A stretch of DNA of 64,000 bases from Gammaproteobacteria bacterium (GCA_024234995.1 JACKNF010000015.1:1-64000), one strand, 5' to 3'; numbered from the stretch's first letter, positions 21,368 through 31,630 are shown. The notes: generated by a model not told the origin, from the letters alone. Program-made: numbers and translations.

Positions 21368-23725
21368 ATGAGCGAGGAACAGGTCAACATCGAAGTCAAC
21401 GGTATCCCGCTGAAGGCCCGTAAGGGCGCGATGCTCATCGAGATCACCGATGCAGCGGGTATCCAGATCCCCCGGTTCTGTTATCACAAAAAACTGTCCG
21501 TCGCCGCCAATTGCCGGATGTGTCTGGTCGAGGTGGAGAAGGCCCCCAAGCCGTTACCGGCCTGCGCTACTCCGGTGATGGAGGGTATGAAGGTTCATAC
21601 CGAATCGCCCAAGGCGCTTGCCGCACAAAAAGGCACCATGGAGTTCTTGTTAATCAATCACCCATTGGACTGTCCAATTTGCGATCAGGGCGGGGAATGC
21701 GAATTACAGGATGTGGCGCTGGGTTATGGCGGCGATGTGTCACGCTTTGCCGAGCGCAAGCGAGTGGTTCGGGACAAGGATATTGGCCCGCTGATTGCCA
21801 CCGAGATGACTCGGTGTATCCATTGTACCCGCTGTGTGCGCTTTGGTGAGGAGATTGCCGGGTTACGGGAACTGGGTGCGACCGGGCGTGGTGAAAATGT
21901 GGAAATCGGCACCTTCGTCGCGCATAGCGTCATCTCAGAGCTATCGGGCAATGTTATCGATCTATGTCCGGTTGGGGCGCTGACGGCTAAGCCGTCTCGT
22001 TATAAGGGCCGTTCCTGGGAGTATGTGCAGCACGCGAGTGTCGCGCCACATGATTCCATCGGCTCAAATATCTTCATTCACACTCTGCGTGGCCAAGTGA
22101 TGCGAGTCGCGCCTCGCGAAAATGAAGCGATTAACGAAACCTGGATTTCTGACCGGGACCGGTTCAGTTATGAAGGCATCTACAGCGACGACCGCTTGGC
22201 TAAGCCCATGATTAATGGAGCAGATTCAAGCTGGGAAATGGCGCTGGAAGCGGCAGCGGCTGGTTTAAAGGACGTGATCGCCCGGCATGGACCTGCGTCC
22301 GTCGGATTTCTGGTTTCCCCAACTGCGACAATTGAAGAAATGTATCTGGCGCAGAAATTGGCGCGAGGCCTGGAGGTTGTGAATATTGACCATCGGCTAA
22401 GACAGGCTGATTTCAGTGATCAGGATATGGCACCGGTGTTTCCGTGGCTTGGGCAGGCACTTGAGGATTTGGAAAAGGTTGGGGCAGCGTTATTGATTGG
22501 TTCCAATGTAAGGATGGAACAGCCTTTAGCGGGCCATCGCTTACGCAAGGCGGCGCTGGCGGGTGGCCAGATCATGTTCGTTAACCCCCGTGACTTTGAA
22601 TTCCGCTTCCCGATCGCTGCCAAACGGATTGTCGATCCTGCTGGCATGGTGGAGGCACTGGCGGGTGTCGCCCAAGCTGTTGCCGAGTTGAATAAGGAAC
22701 CCTTGCCGGAAAATCTGGCGGGTTTAATATCTGGCGCTCCGGGCGAAACTGAACGCGCGATAGCTGCTCATCTAGCCAATAATGCTTCAAGTACGGTGCT
22801 GCTGGGTAATCTGGCGCTGGCTCATCCCGCGTTTGCTACATTGCGGGCGCTGGCCGGCTTTGTGGCGCAGCACACAGGTGCTTGCTTGGGCTATCTGCCG
22901 GAAGCTGCCAATTCAGCCGGTGGCTGGCTGGCTGGAGCATTGCCACACCGCCTGTCTCGTGGTCAGTTAGCTCCAATTACTGGTCTGGATGTGCGGGCAA
23001 TGCTGGAAAGCCCACGTAAGGCTTACGTGTTGCTCGGTGCTGAGCCGGAATTGGACTGCTGGGATGGTGCTGCAGCTTTGAAAGCCATGCAAGGTGCGGA
23101 ACTGGTGGTTTCCATTAGCTCTTATGCTAGCGCCGTTAGCCGTGCCTATTCAAAGATTATGCTGCCAGCTGCTACTTTTGCAGAAACATCTGGCACCTAT
23201 ATTAACGCTGAGGGGCGTTGGCAAAGCTTCCAAGGCGCTAGTAAGCCATTTGGTGAGGCGCGTCCTGCGTGGAAGATCTTGCGAGTATTGGGTAATTTAT
23301 GCGGGATTAGTAACTTCGAGTACACCAGTTCCGAAGAGGTACTTGCTGAGGTGCAAAGTGCTTGCGCCCAAGTACAGCCAGATAATGCTCTGGATTTTAG
23401 CAAACCCCTGGTGCCGTTCCAGGCGAAAACCCTCATGCGTGTGGCAGAAGTACCCATCTACGCAACTGATCCATTAGTTCGCCGCGCTCGTTCCTTACAG
23501 GCGAGTGCTTTGGCGCGGCCAGCCGAAGTTCGGTTGCATCCGGATGTGGCCCAGGAATTGGGTGTGGCTGGGCGGGAACAGGTCCAAGTGCGCCAGAATG
23601 GTGTTGCAGTCGATTTGCCGCTGGTGTTGGATGAGAGCATCCCTCGAGGTTGTGCCTGGATCCCAGCGGGATTGCATAGCAGCGTCGCTCTTGGACCGGC
23701 AGTGGGGCCGGTGGCCATTCAATAA
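21368..23725 (+). CDS. nuoG: NADH-quinone oxidoreductase subunit G
   Basis: 785 residues. N-terminal 2Fe-2S ferredoxin domain (PRFCYHKKLSVAANCRMCLVEV, CATP), His-Cys3 cluster (HPLDCPICDQGGECELQD), two-cluster segment (TRCIHCTRCVRF, DLCPVGALT), then a molybdopterin-oxidoreductase-like domain without cofactor function. Shorter than E. coli NuoG (908), as in beta/gammaproteobacteria with the mitochondrial-type form. Followed by nuoH after 18 nt. Confidence 0.96.
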   Translation: MSEEQVNIEVNGIPLKARKGAMLIEITDAAGIQIPRFCYHKKLSVAANCRMCLVEVEKAPKPLPACATPVMEGMKVHTESPKALAAQKGTMEFLLINHPLDCPICDQGGECELQDVALGYGGDVSRFAERKRVVRDKDIGPLIATEMTRCIHCTRCVRFGEEIAGLRELGATGRGENVEIGTFVAHSVISELSGNVIDLCPVGALTAKPSRYKGRSWEYVQHASVAPHDSIGSNIFIHTLRGQVMRVAPRENEAINETWISDRDRFSYEGIYSDDRLAKPMINGADSSWEMALEAAAAGLKDVIARHGPASVGFLVSPTATIEEMYLAQKLARGLEVVNIDHRLRQADFSDQDMAPVFPWLGQALEDLEKVGAALLIGSNVRMEQPLAGHRLRKAALAGGQIMFVNPRDFEFRFPIAAKRIVDPAGMVEALAGVAQAVAELNKEPLPENLAGLISGAPGETERAIAAHLANNASSTVLLGNLALAHPAFATLRALAGFVAQHTGACLGYLPEAANSAGGWLAGALPHRLSRGQLAPITGLDVRAMLESPRKAYVLLGAEPELDCWDGAAALKAMQGAELVVSISSYASAVSRAYSKIMLPAATFAETSGTYINAEGRWQSFQGASKPFGEARPAWKILRVLGNLCGISNFEYTSSEEVLAEVQSACAQVQPDNALDFSKPLVPFQAKTLMRVAEVPIYATDPLVRRARSLQASALARPAEVRLHPDVAQELGVAGREQVQVRQNGVAVDLPLVLDESIPRGCAWIPAGLHSSVALGPAVGPVAIQ

Positions 23726-23743
23726 CAATCAGGATCCAGGATC

Positions 23744-24766
23744 ATGGAAACGCTGTGGACGGTCATCTTTAATCTTCTAAAAATTGTCGCTGTGCTGATG
23801 CCTCTGCTATTGGCGGTGGCCTATTTGACGTTTGCCGAGCGCAAGATTATCGGTTACATGCAGATACGGATTGGACCGAACCGGGTCGGGCCTAAAGGTT
23901 GGTTGCAACCGATTGCCGATGCCATGAAGTTGATGTTCAAGGAAATTGTTATCCCGACTCGAGCTGACCGTTTTCTATTCCTCCTGGCACCCGTAATATC
24001 CTTCGGTCCGGCATTGGCAGCTTGGGCAGTAATTCCCTTTGGTGACGGCATGATGATTTCCCATCTAGATGCCGGTCTATTATATCTGATTGCGCTGACC
24101 TCGATGGGGGTTTACGGTGTGATCATTGCAGGCTGGGCCTCGAATTCCAAATATGCTTTTCTAGGTGCCATGCGCTCAGCGGCACAGATTGTTGCATACG
24201 AAATCGCCATGGGCTTTGCCTTAGTGGGAGTGTTGATGGCTGCGGGTAGCCTGAATCTCAACCAGATCGTACTGGCTCAGCAGGGTAGCTTGTTTCATTG
24301 GTTCTGGTTGCCGCTGTTGCCGCTGTTCTTGGTGTACTTCATTTCTGGTATCGCCGAGACTAACCGGGCGCCTTTTGACGTGGCTGAAGGCGAGTCGGAA
24401 ATCGTTGCTGGCTTTCATGTCGATTATTCTGGTATGGCTTTCGCTGTGTTCTTTCTGGCGGAATACGCCAATATGATCCTGGTATCAGCGTTAGCGGCGA
24501 CGATGTTCTTAGGAGGCTGGCTATCGCCCTTCGAAGGTATCCCGGTGCTGGGCAGTTTGTTCGCCTTTGTGCCCGGTGCCCTCTGGTTAGTGATCAAGAT
24601 CTCGTTTCTGTTGTTGTTTTTCCTGTGGTTCCGCGCGACTTTTCCACGCTATCGCTATGACCAAATCATGCGGCTAGGTTGGAAGGTGTTTATTCCAGTA
24701 ACTTTAGTCTGGTTGTTGGTGGTCGGACTCGGTGTATTGGGCCAGGTCGGGCCGTGGTTTGATTGA
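23744..24766 (+). CDS. nuoH: NADH-quinone oxidoreductase subunit H
   Basis: 340 residues, about eight membrane helices. Conserved ERKIIGYMQIRIGPNRVGPKG loop near residue 30-55, EIAMGFALVGVLM, and the quinone-site loop ETNRAPFDVAEGESEIVAGFHVDYSG. Connects the Fe-S arm to the membrane arm. Ends 13 nt before nuoI. Confidence 0.97.
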   Translation: METLWTVIFNLLKIVAVLMPLLLAVAYLTFAERKIIGYMQIRIGPNRVGPKGWLQPIADAMKLMFKEIVIPTRADRFLFLLAPVISFGPALAAWAVIPFGDGMMISHLDAGLLYLIALTSMGVYGVIIAGWASNSKYAFLGAMRSAAQIVAYEIAMGFALVGVLMAAGSLNLNQIVLAQQGSLFHWFWLPLLPLFLVYFISGIAETNRAPFDVAEGESEIVAGFHVDYSGMAFAVFFLAEYANMILVSALAATMFLGGWLSPFEGIPVLGSLFAFVPGALWLVIKISFLLLFFLWFRATFPRYRYDQIMRLGWKVFIPVTLVWLLVVGLGVLGQVGPWFD

Positions 24767-24779
24767 GCGGAGAAAGCTG

Positions 24780-25277
24780 ATGAATACCCTGAATGCTCTT
24801 CGGCACTACTTCAAGAGCTTCCTGCTGTGGGAATTGTTGCTTGGCTTACAAGTGACTGGCCGTTACCTGTTTGCTAAAAAAATCACGGTGCAGTACCCAG
24901 AAGAGTTGACTCCGCTATCACACCGGTTCCGTGGCTTGCATGCTTTGCGTCGTTATCCGAATGGTGAGGAACGTTGTATTGCCTGTAAGCTGTGTGAAGC
25001 AGTCTGTCCAGCCTTAGCGATTACGATTGAGTCCGAACAACGAGATGATGGCACTCGCCGTACTACTCGCTACGATATTGATCTTTTTAAATGTATCTAT
25101 TGCGGTTTCTGTGAAGAGGCCTGCCCAGTGGATTCCATCGTCGAAACCCGGACTTTTGATTATCATTTTGAGAAGCGCGGCGAGCATATTATGACTAAGG
25201 AGAAATTGCTGGCTCATGGTGCACGTTGCGAAACGCAGATTGCTGCTGACCGGGCCGCCGATGCGGCTTACCGTTAG
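24780..25277 (+). CDS. nuoI: NADH-quinone oxidoreductase subunit I
   Basis: 165 residues from ATG 24780 (MNTLNALRHYFKSFLL). Two 4Fe-4S motifs (N6a/N6b): CIACKLCEAVCPA and CIYCGFCEEACPV. The N-terminal amphipathic helices dock on the membrane arm. The preceding GCGGAGAAAGC supplies a ribosome site. Confidence 0.97.
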   Translation: MNTLNALRHYFKSFLLWELLLGLQVTGRYLFAKKITVQYPEELTPLSHRFRGLHALRRYPNGEERCIACKLCEAVCPALAITIESEQRDDGTRRTTRYDIDLFKCIYCGFCEEACPVDSIVETRTFDYHFEKRGEHIMTKEKLLAHGARCETQIAADRAADAAYR

Positions 25278-25315
25278 CTGACCCTGTTTCCAGAAAATAA
25301 CTAGCAGGCTTGTTC

Positions 25316-25924
25316 ATGGGATTTGAAAAATTTCTATTCTACATTTTTGCCCTGATCCTGATCTTTGCTGCGGTCAGAGTTATCACGGTGCGCAACCCGG
25401 TTCATGCTGCGTTGTTTCTGGTGCTGGCATTTTTCACCAGTGCCGCATTGTGGCTGTTGATCGAGGCGGAGTTCCTGGCCATTACTCTGGTGCTGGTTTA
25501 TGTTGGCGCAGTGATGGTGCTGTTCTTGTTTGTAGTCATGATGCTTGATCTGAATGTCGATCCGGTGCGGGAGGGTTTTATCAAATATCTGCCGGTTGGT
25601 GCAGCGGTGGCATTGCTCATCGTGATTGAGATGGGGCTGATAGTCGGATCTAGTTATTTTAGCAGTGACCAATACGGCCTGACTGCGCATGCAGCTGATT
25701 ACAGCAATACCAAAGAATTGGGTAGCGTTTTGTACACCTTTTACGTCTATCCATTTGAGATCGCTTCAGTGATTCTGCTGGTGGCGATCATTGCAGCTAT
25801 CTCGCTGACCATGCGGCGACGAGAAGGAGTGAAATCCCAGGACCCCGGCCAGCAAGTTCTTGTATCACGAGACAATCGAGTACGGGTGGTGCGCATGGCA
25901 CCAGAGAAGAAGATTAGCAATTAA
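25316..25924 (+). CDS. nuoJ: NADH-quinone oxidoreductase subunit J
   Basis: 202 residues from ATG 25316, with AGCAGG 7 nt upstream; TTG 25310 is an alternative. Five membrane helices; conserved NPVHAALFLVLAFF and VYVGAVMVLFLFVVMMLDL. The basic C-terminal tail is variable. A 79-nt gap without visible features separates it from nuoK. Confidence 0.94.
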   Translation: MGFEKFLFYIFALILIFAAVRVITVRNPVHAALFLVLAFFTSAALWLLIEAEFLAITLVLVYVGAVMVLFLFVVMMLDLNVDPVREGFIKYLPVGAAVALLIVIEMGLIVGSSYFSSDQYGLTAHAADYSNTKELGSVLYTFYVYPFEIASVILLVAIIAAISLTMRRREGVKSQDPGQQVLVSRDNRVRVVRMAPEKKISN

Positions 25925-26003
25925 CGATTATGGAACACAACCTTTGCTATTTAACTTAGTAGCGGTCTTTTCAACCATGCAAATAATCAAAACCGGGGGA
26001 TAG

Positions 26004-26309
26004 ATGATCGCGCTGACTGATTATCTTGTACTAGGAGCGATCCTCTTTTGTCTCAGCGTGGCCGGCATCTTTCTAAATCGGAAAAATGTCATCATTCTGC
26101 TGATGTCGATTGAGTTGATGCTGTTGGCGGTGAATTTCAATTTCATCGCTTTTTCGCAGTTTCTCGGCGATACCATTGGCCAGGTCTTTGTATTTTTCAT
26201 CCTGACTGTGGCGGCGGCTGAGTCAGCCATTGGCTTGGCTATCCTGGTGGTGTTGTTCCGCAACCGCCGCACCATCAACGTCGCCGATCTCGACACGCTG
26301 AAGGGTTAG
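26004..26309 (+). CDS. nuoK: NADH-quinone oxidoreductase subunit K
   Basis: 101 residues, three membrane helices. The two conserved membrane glutamates of the proton path are seen in MSIELMLLAVNFNF and AAAESAIGLAI. GGGGGAT precedes the ATG. 5 nt to nuoL. Confidence 0.97.
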   Translation: MIALTDYLVLGAILFCLSVAGIFLNRKNVIILLMSIELMLLAVNFNFIAFSQFLGDTIGQVFVFFILTVAAAESAIGLAILVVLFRNRRTINVADLDTLKG

Positions 26310-26314
26310 CCGCC

Positions 26315-28264
26315 ATGCAAAATATCTATCTCGCGATTGTACTTGCGCCTTTGTTCGGCGCCATTATCGCTGGACTGTTTGGTCGTAAGATTGGTCGCGC
26401 AGGTGCTCACTGGGTGACTATCGTTGGTGTGGCAATTTCCTTTCTTTTGTCACTGGTGGTATTGCGTCATCATTTGGGAGGTGCTGATCCGTACAACGAG
26501 TCAGTTTACACCTGGATGATGATTGAAGGTATCCGCCTTGAGATCGGCTTCCTAGTGGATAATCTGACTGCAGTGATGATTTCCACTGTGACGTTTGTGT
26601 CATTGATGGTTCATATTTACACCATCGGCTACATGCATGATGATGACGGTTATCAGCGCTTCTTTAGCTATATCGCATTGTTCACTTTCGCTATGTTGAT
26701 GCTAGTGATGGCTAACAATTTTTTGCAATTGTTCTTTGGCTGGGAAGGCGTAGGTCTGGTGTCCTATCTGTTGATTGGCTTCTGGTATAAGCGTGAGAGT
26801 GCTATTTTCGCTAGTCTAAAAGCCTTTTTGGTCAATCGAGTAGGCGACTTTGGTTTCCTGCTAGGTATCGCTGCGGTGTTGATGGCCTTTAATAGCATTG
26901 ATTATGCTGACGTATTTGCCGCTGCACCGTTGATGAAAGATATGGTTGTGCAGGTTATTCCCGGTGTAGACTGGTCGTTGATGACGTTGATTTGCATTCT
27001 GCTATTCATCGGTGCGATGGGAAAATCTGCACAAGTGCCTTTGCATGTGTGGTTGCCAGATTCAATGGAAGGTCCTACTCCGATCTCGGCATTGATCCAT
27101 GCTGCGACAATGGTGACTGCTGGTATTTTTATGGTCGCTCGTATGTCACCGCTGTTCGAATTATCGGAGACCGCGTTGAGTGTGGTGCTAGTCATTGGTT
27201 CGATTACCGCACTGTTCATGGGATTCCTTGGCATCATCCAAAATGATATCAAGCGTGTGGTGGCCTATTCTACGCTTTCGCAGTTAGGCTATATGACAGT
27301 GGCGCTGGGTGTGTCGGCTTATTCGTCCGCGATCTTTCATCTGATGACCCATGCTTTTTTTAAGGCGCTATTGTTCCTCGGTGCTGGCTCAGTGATTATT
27401 GCGATGCATCATGAGCAGGATATCCGCAGAATGGGTGGCTTGTGGAAATATATGCCGGTTACCTGGTTTACTTTTCTATTGGGTACGCTGGCGTTGATCG
27501 GTACACCGGGCTTCGCTGGCTTCTATTCTAAGGATAGTATTCTGGAAGCGGTACATTACTCGCACATTGCGGGGGCAGGATTTGCCTATTTTGCAGTCAT
27601 GTTAGGAGTATTTGTGACTTCGCTCTATTCCTTCCGGCTGTACTTCATTGTATTCCATGGCAAGGAGCGCATGGATCATCATACGAAGGAACATCTGCAT
27701 GAGACACCAGCGGTTGTGACGGTACCGCTGATTCTACTGGCAATTCCTTCAGTAGTGATTGGTGCTATGTCCATTGAGCCGTTGCTAATTGGTGATGTGT
27801 TCAATAACGCGATTTTTGTGTCGGCTGAACACAATGTTCTGGAACCTCTCAGAGAACATTTTCACGGAGCGGTTAGCTTTGCCCTGCATGGGTTGACAGG
27901 TCTGCCGTTTATCCTCGTGTTAGCTGGGTTTGGCTCGGCGTTCTATCTGTACATGATACGGCCAGACCTGCCAGAGCTGATCCAGCAGAAGTTTGCCGTG
28001 CTTTATGACATCATGGTACGCAAGTATCTGTTCGACGAAATCTACCAATCGGTGTTCATGCGAGGCAGCCGGAATTTGGGTACGGCATTATGGAAATATG
28101 CTGATGCTGGCTTGATTGACGGTGTGATGGTCAATGGCACGGCGCGGCTGGTGGGTTGGGTTGCTTCGATGGCGCGCTGCATACAAACCGGCTATCTGTA
28201 CACCTATGCCTTTGCCATGATCATTGGCCTGCTGATCCTGCTGACCTGGTTCGTCACCCGCTAA
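26315..28264 (+). CDS. nuoL: NADH-quinone oxidoreductase subunit L
   Basis: 649 residues. Antiporter-like proton channel: FFGWEGVGLVSYLLIGFWY with the key Glu of helix 5, GKSAQVPLHVWLPDSMEGPTPISALIHAATMV with Lys and His residues, and STLSQLGYMTVALG. The C-terminal amphipathic lateral helix and last transmembrane helix are present. Intact over its whole length, unlike nuoM/nuoN downstream. Confidence 0.97.
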   Translation: MQNIYLAIVLAPLFGAIIAGLFGRKIGRAGAHWVTIVGVAISFLLSLVVLRHHLGGADPYNESVYTWMMIEGIRLEIGFLVDNLTAVMISTVTFVSLMVHIYTIGYMHDDDGYQRFFSYIALFTFAMLMLVMANNFLQLFFGWEGVGLVSYLLIGFWYKRESAIFASLKAFLVNRVGDFGFLLGIAAVLMAFNSIDYADVFAAAPLMKDMVVQVIPGVDWSLMTLICILLFIGAMGKSAQVPLHVWLPDSMEGPTPISALIHAATMVTAGIFMVARMSPLFELSETALSVVLVIGSITALFMGFLGIIQNDIKRVVAYSTLSQLGYMTVALGVSAYSSAIFHLMTHAFFKALLFLGAGSVIIAMHHEQDIRRMGGLWKYMPVTWFTFLLGTLALIGTPGFAGFYSKDSILEAVHYSHIAGAGFAYFAVMLGVFVTSLYSFRLYFIVFHGKERMDHHTKEHLHETPAVVTVPLILLAIPSVVIGAMSIEPLLIGDVFNNAIFVSAEHNVLEPLREHFHGAVSFALHGLTGLPFILVLAGFGSAFYLYMIRPDLPELIQQKFAVLYDIMVRKYLFDEIYQSVFMRGSRNLGTALWKYADAGLIDGVMVNGTARLVGWVASMARCIQTGYLYTYAFAMIIGLLILLTWFVTR

Positions 28265-28282
28265 CCTGGAAGAAGAAAAACC

Positions 28283-29611
28283 ATGCTGTCGGAACTGCCT
28301 CTGCTGAGTCTTGTTATTTGGTTCCCGATCCTTGGCGGCATTGCGGTGCTGTTCGTGGGTGACGAAAACCCTGCACGCGCTAAGGCGCTGGCCCTGACGG
28401 TCGCGATTCTAAGTTTTATGGTCAGTATCCCGCTGTTTTCGTCGTTCGATGCCACAACAGCGGCGATGCAATTCCAGGAATTCGTGCCGTGGATTCCCAT
28501 GTTCAGTGTCAACTACCATTTGGGTGTCGATGGATTCTCGATGCCGTTGATCCTGCTGACTGCGTTCATGACCGTGCTAGTAGTCATTGCCGGTTGGGAA
28601 GTGGTGCAATACCGGGTCGCTCAGTACATGGCGGCCTTCCTGATCATGGAAGGCTTAATGATTGGGGTATTTGCCGCACTGGATGCCATTCTGTTCTATG
28701 TGTTTTTTGAAGCAATGCTGATTCCGATGTTTCTGATCATCGGAATTTGGGGCGGGCCACGCCGGGTATATGCCACGCTCAAATTTTTCCTGTACACCTT
28801 CCTAGGTTCGGTGTTTATGCTGATTGCCTTAATTTACCTGTACAATCAGTCTAACAGTTTTGAGATTCTCGATTTCCATAAGCTGCCGTTGGGCTTGATG
28901 GAACAAGGAATCATCTTCTTTGCTTTCCTCTTGGGTTTTGCGGTCAAGGTGCCGATGTGGCCGGTGCATACCTGGTTGCCAGACGCCCATGTTGAAGCGC
29001 CGACTGGCGGCTCAGTCATTCTGGCGGCAATTACTTTGAAAATCGGTGGTTATGGCTTTCTGCGCTTTGCGCTGCCGATCACCCCGGATGCTGCAGCAAT
29101 GTTGGACTGGCTGGTTATTACCCTGTCACTGATTGCAGTGGTCTACATTGGTCTGGTGGCACTGATTCAACAGGACATGAAAAAGTTGATTGCCTATTCC
29201 TCCATCGCGCATATGGGGTTCGTGACCCTGGGCTTCTTTGTCGTCTTTGGTATCTATCGGCAAACAGGTAGCTTGAGCGGTGCGGCTATGGGTATTGAGG
29301 GTGGCTTGGTGCAGATGGTATCGCATGGCTTTATCGCTGGAGCGCTGTTCTTGTGTGTTGGTGTCTTATATGACCGGGTGCATTCCCGGCAGATCAAAGA
29401 TTACGGTGGTGTGGTTAATACCATGCCGGTCTTCGCCGCTTTTATGGTGCTGTTTGGGATGGCTAACGCTGGTTTGCCAGGTACATCAGGTTTTGTCGGC
29501 GAATTCCTGGTAATCCTCAGTAGTTTTAAAGCTAGTTTCTGGATCGCTTTTCTGGCGGCAGCCACCTTAATCCTGGGAGCAGCCTATACCCTGTGGCTGG
29601 TCAGCGGGTGA
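28283..29611 (+). CDS. nuoM: NADH-quinone oxidoreductase subunit M, 3' end frameshifted
   Basis: 442 residues in the open frame; the family has about 490-510. The protein is normal through FFEAMLIPMFLIIGIWGG, FAVKVPMWPVHTWLPDAHVEAPTGGSVILA and LPGTSGFVGEFL, but after AAYTLWL it goes out of frame and stops at 29611. Joining other frames recovers RVIFGEIG, HSHIAELQDVNTR, LAAALLLIGIWP and SVMYASVDNLLQHIT with a natural stop at 29795-29797. I place single-base changes near 29600, 29628, 29665, 29685 and 29728. The full gene would thus be 28283-29797. Either sequence error or recent damage. Confidence 0.9.
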   Translation: MLSELPLLSLVIWFPILGGIAVLFVGDENPARAKALALTVAILSFMVSIPLFSSFDATTAAMQFQEFVPWIPMFSVNYHLGVDGFSMPLILLTAFMTVLVVIAGWEVVQYRVAQYMAAFLIMEGLMIGVFAALDAILFYVFFEAMLIPMFLIIGIWGGPRRVYATLKFFLYTFLGSVFMLIALIYLYNQSNSFEILDFHKLPLGLMEQGIIFFAFLLGFAVKVPMWPVHTWLPDAHVEAPTGGSVILAAITLKIGGYGFLRFALPITPDAAAMLDWLVITLSLIAVVYIGLVALIQQDMKKLIAYSSIAHMGFVTLGFFVVFGIYRQTGSLSGAAMGIEGGLVQMVSHGFIAGALFLCVGVLYDRVHSRQIKDYGGVVNTMPVFAAFMVLFGMANAGLPGTSGFVGEFLVILSSFKASFWIAFLAAATLILGAAYTLWLVSG

Positions 29612-29837
29612 TTTTTGGTGAAATCGGCACAGCCATATCGCTGAGCTGCAAGATGTTAATACCCGGAGATCATTATGCTGAGCTACTAGCGGCGGCGTTG
29701 TTGCTTATTGGTATCTGGCCCCGACCCTCTGACCTCGGTGATGTATGCTTCGGTGGATAACCTGCTGCAGCATATCACCACATCTAAGTTGTTGTGATCG
29801 AGTTCCTCGCAGAGAGAAATCGGAGAATAGAAAATCA

Positions 29838-31272
29838 ATGAATTTCGTCGCCTGATTTCATGCCGGTTCTGCCGGAACTGTTCCGTACTGACCCTAGCCT
29901 GCTTGATTCTGGTTGATGTGTTCCTGGAACAGCGGCAACGGCACATTACCTATGGGTTGGCGCAGATCACTCTATTGGGTGCAGCTCTGTTGACCTTGTT
30001 AACTATGCTCATGCGCCAGTGACTACTATGTTTGGTCACTACATTAAGGATGCAATGGGTGATTTGCTTAAGTTATTTATTTGCCTGACTGCTGCGGCTG
30101 GGTTTCTTTACTCACGTGATTATTTTGCGTCAGCGTAATCTGTTCAATTGAGTACTATGTGCTCCGGGTTGTTTGGTGTGTTAGGCATGATGATCATGGT
30201 ATCAGCGCATAGCTTGCTCACTGTCTATCTTGGCTTGGGTTACTCTCACTTTCTTTATATGCGCTGGTGGCTACCGACCGTGACTCGCCAGTGGCCTCCA
30301 GAAGCGCTATGAAGTATTTTGTGTTGGGTTCGCTGGCTTCCGGCATGTTGCTGTATGGTATTTCGATGATTTACGGTGCGACTGGTAGCATTGATCTCCA
30401 AGTAGTAGCTGATGTAGTTGCTGATCAGAAGATGAATAATCTGGTACTGGTATTCGGGGTTGGTGTTCCTGGTCGTTGGGTTGTCGTTCAAATTGGGTGC
30501 AGTGCCGTTCCATATGTGGCTTCCAGATGTTTATCAGGTGCGCCAACTTCGGTCACTTTGTATATTGGCTCAGCGCCCTCAAGTTAGCAGCATTGCATTG
30601 GTGATGCGGGTTCAGTGGATGGCCTTGGTTCCGTTGCAAAGTGATTGGCAACAGATGCTCATTATCCTAGCAGTGTTGTCGATGGCGATCGGTAATTTGG
30701 TCGCGATTGTCCAGAGCAATATCAAACGGATGCTGGCTTATTCGACGATTTCCATGTCGGTTTTCTACTGCTCGGCATTCTGGCAGGCACCCCAGAAGGT
30801 TATGCGGCAGCATGTTTTATGCCATCGTCTATGTGTTGATGGCGGTGGGTGCATTCGGCATGATAATTATCTTGAGCCGAACTGGCTTTGATGCAGAAAA
30901 TATCGATGATTTCAAGGGTTGAATGACCGCAATCCATGGTTGGCGTTCTTGATGATGATGATTATGATGTCAATGGCCGGTGTTCCGTTCCTGGTTGGCT
31001 TTTATGCCAAGTGGGTGATATTACAGGCAGTGGTGGACATCGGTCTTGTCTGGTTGGCATTAGTTGGCGTAGTGTTTTCAAGTAATCAGTGCCTTTTATT
31101 ATCTGCGAGTCGTGAGTGTATCTATTTTGACAAGGCTGAGCCGGGTGAGCCGGAAATCGAGATGAGCCGGGATACGGAAATTGTGATTAGTGCTAATGGG
31201 TTGTTGTTGGTGCTGCTCGGTTTGTATCCAACGGCACTGATGGGCTGGTGCGCAGCAGCGATGCTAGACTGA
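29838..31272 (+). pseudogene. nuoN: NADH-quinone oxidoreductase subunit N, multiply frameshifted
   Basis: From ATG 29838 the NuoN protein can be followed across all three frames: FMPVLPELF, LTLACLILV, FGHYIKDAMGDLLKLFICLTAAAGF, GLFGVLGMMIMVSAHSLL, LLSLSLYALVATDRDSPVAS, KYFVLGSLASGMLLYGIS, VGLSFKLGAVPFHMWLPDVYQ, GAPTSVTLYIGSAP, NIKRMLAYSTIS, YAIVYVLMAVGAFG and MMSMAGVPFLVGFYAKW, ending at 31272. I count more than ten indels, including a +1/-1 pair near 31080/31118. Coding character between them is fully preserved, so the lesions are very recent or are sequencing/assembly errors. Confidence 0.85.
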
Positions 31273-31288
31273 CCTGACCGAATGATTG

Positions 31289-31630
31289 ATGACTCAAACC
31301 TTTGTCGTTGGCCTGTGGTTGGTATTGGCAGCAGTGACTGCTAACCTTCCTTGGTTGAGTGAGCGCTGGTTGCTAGTAATCGCCCGCCGTGATCGGCGGG
31401 CGAAGCCGTTCTGGTTGCTGCTGATCGAATGGGGCTTGTTGTACAGTCTGATCATCGGTATCGGGTTGGGATTAGAGTATAAAGCTACCGGCGCGATGCA
31501 TGATCAAGATTGGGAATTTTATATTGTGACGCTGTGCTTGTTTGCGGTCAGCGCTCTCCCCGGATTTATCTATCGCTATCAGTTACGGCGATTGCTGGAG
31601 CAATCAGGGCGAGTAGACACTCAGGGTTAA
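31289..31630 (+). CDS. DUF2818 family membrane protein
   Basis: 113 residues from ATG 31289. Three hydrophobic segments (FVVGLWLVLAAVTANLPWL, FWLLLIEWGLLYSLIIGIGLGL, FYIVTLCLFAVSALPGFIY) with the ANLPWL motif and a basic C-terminus (RYQLRRLLEQ). Genes of this family directly follow nuoN in many beta- and gammaproteobacteria, which suggests a role in complex I assembly or stability; no function is proven. 16 nt separate it from the nuoN stop. The frame is clean, so the indel-rich stretch ends before it. Confidence 0.8.
   Translation: MTQTFVVGLWLVLAAVTANLPWLSERWLLVIARRDRRAKPFWLLLIEWGLLYSLIIGIGLGLEYKATGAMHDQDWEFYIVTLCLFAVSALPGFIYRYQLRRLLEQSGRVDTQG

Noticed and set aside
29686..30587. Several short open frames in the nuoM-nuoN stretch taken as separate small genes
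   Set aside because: Their peptides are consecutive pieces of NuoM and NuoN in different frames, or antisense shadows.
30990..31130. Programmed frameshifting in nuoN
   Set aside because: There are many shifts of both signs at unrelated sequences, with no slippery heptamer or conserved stimulator; error or decay is simpler.
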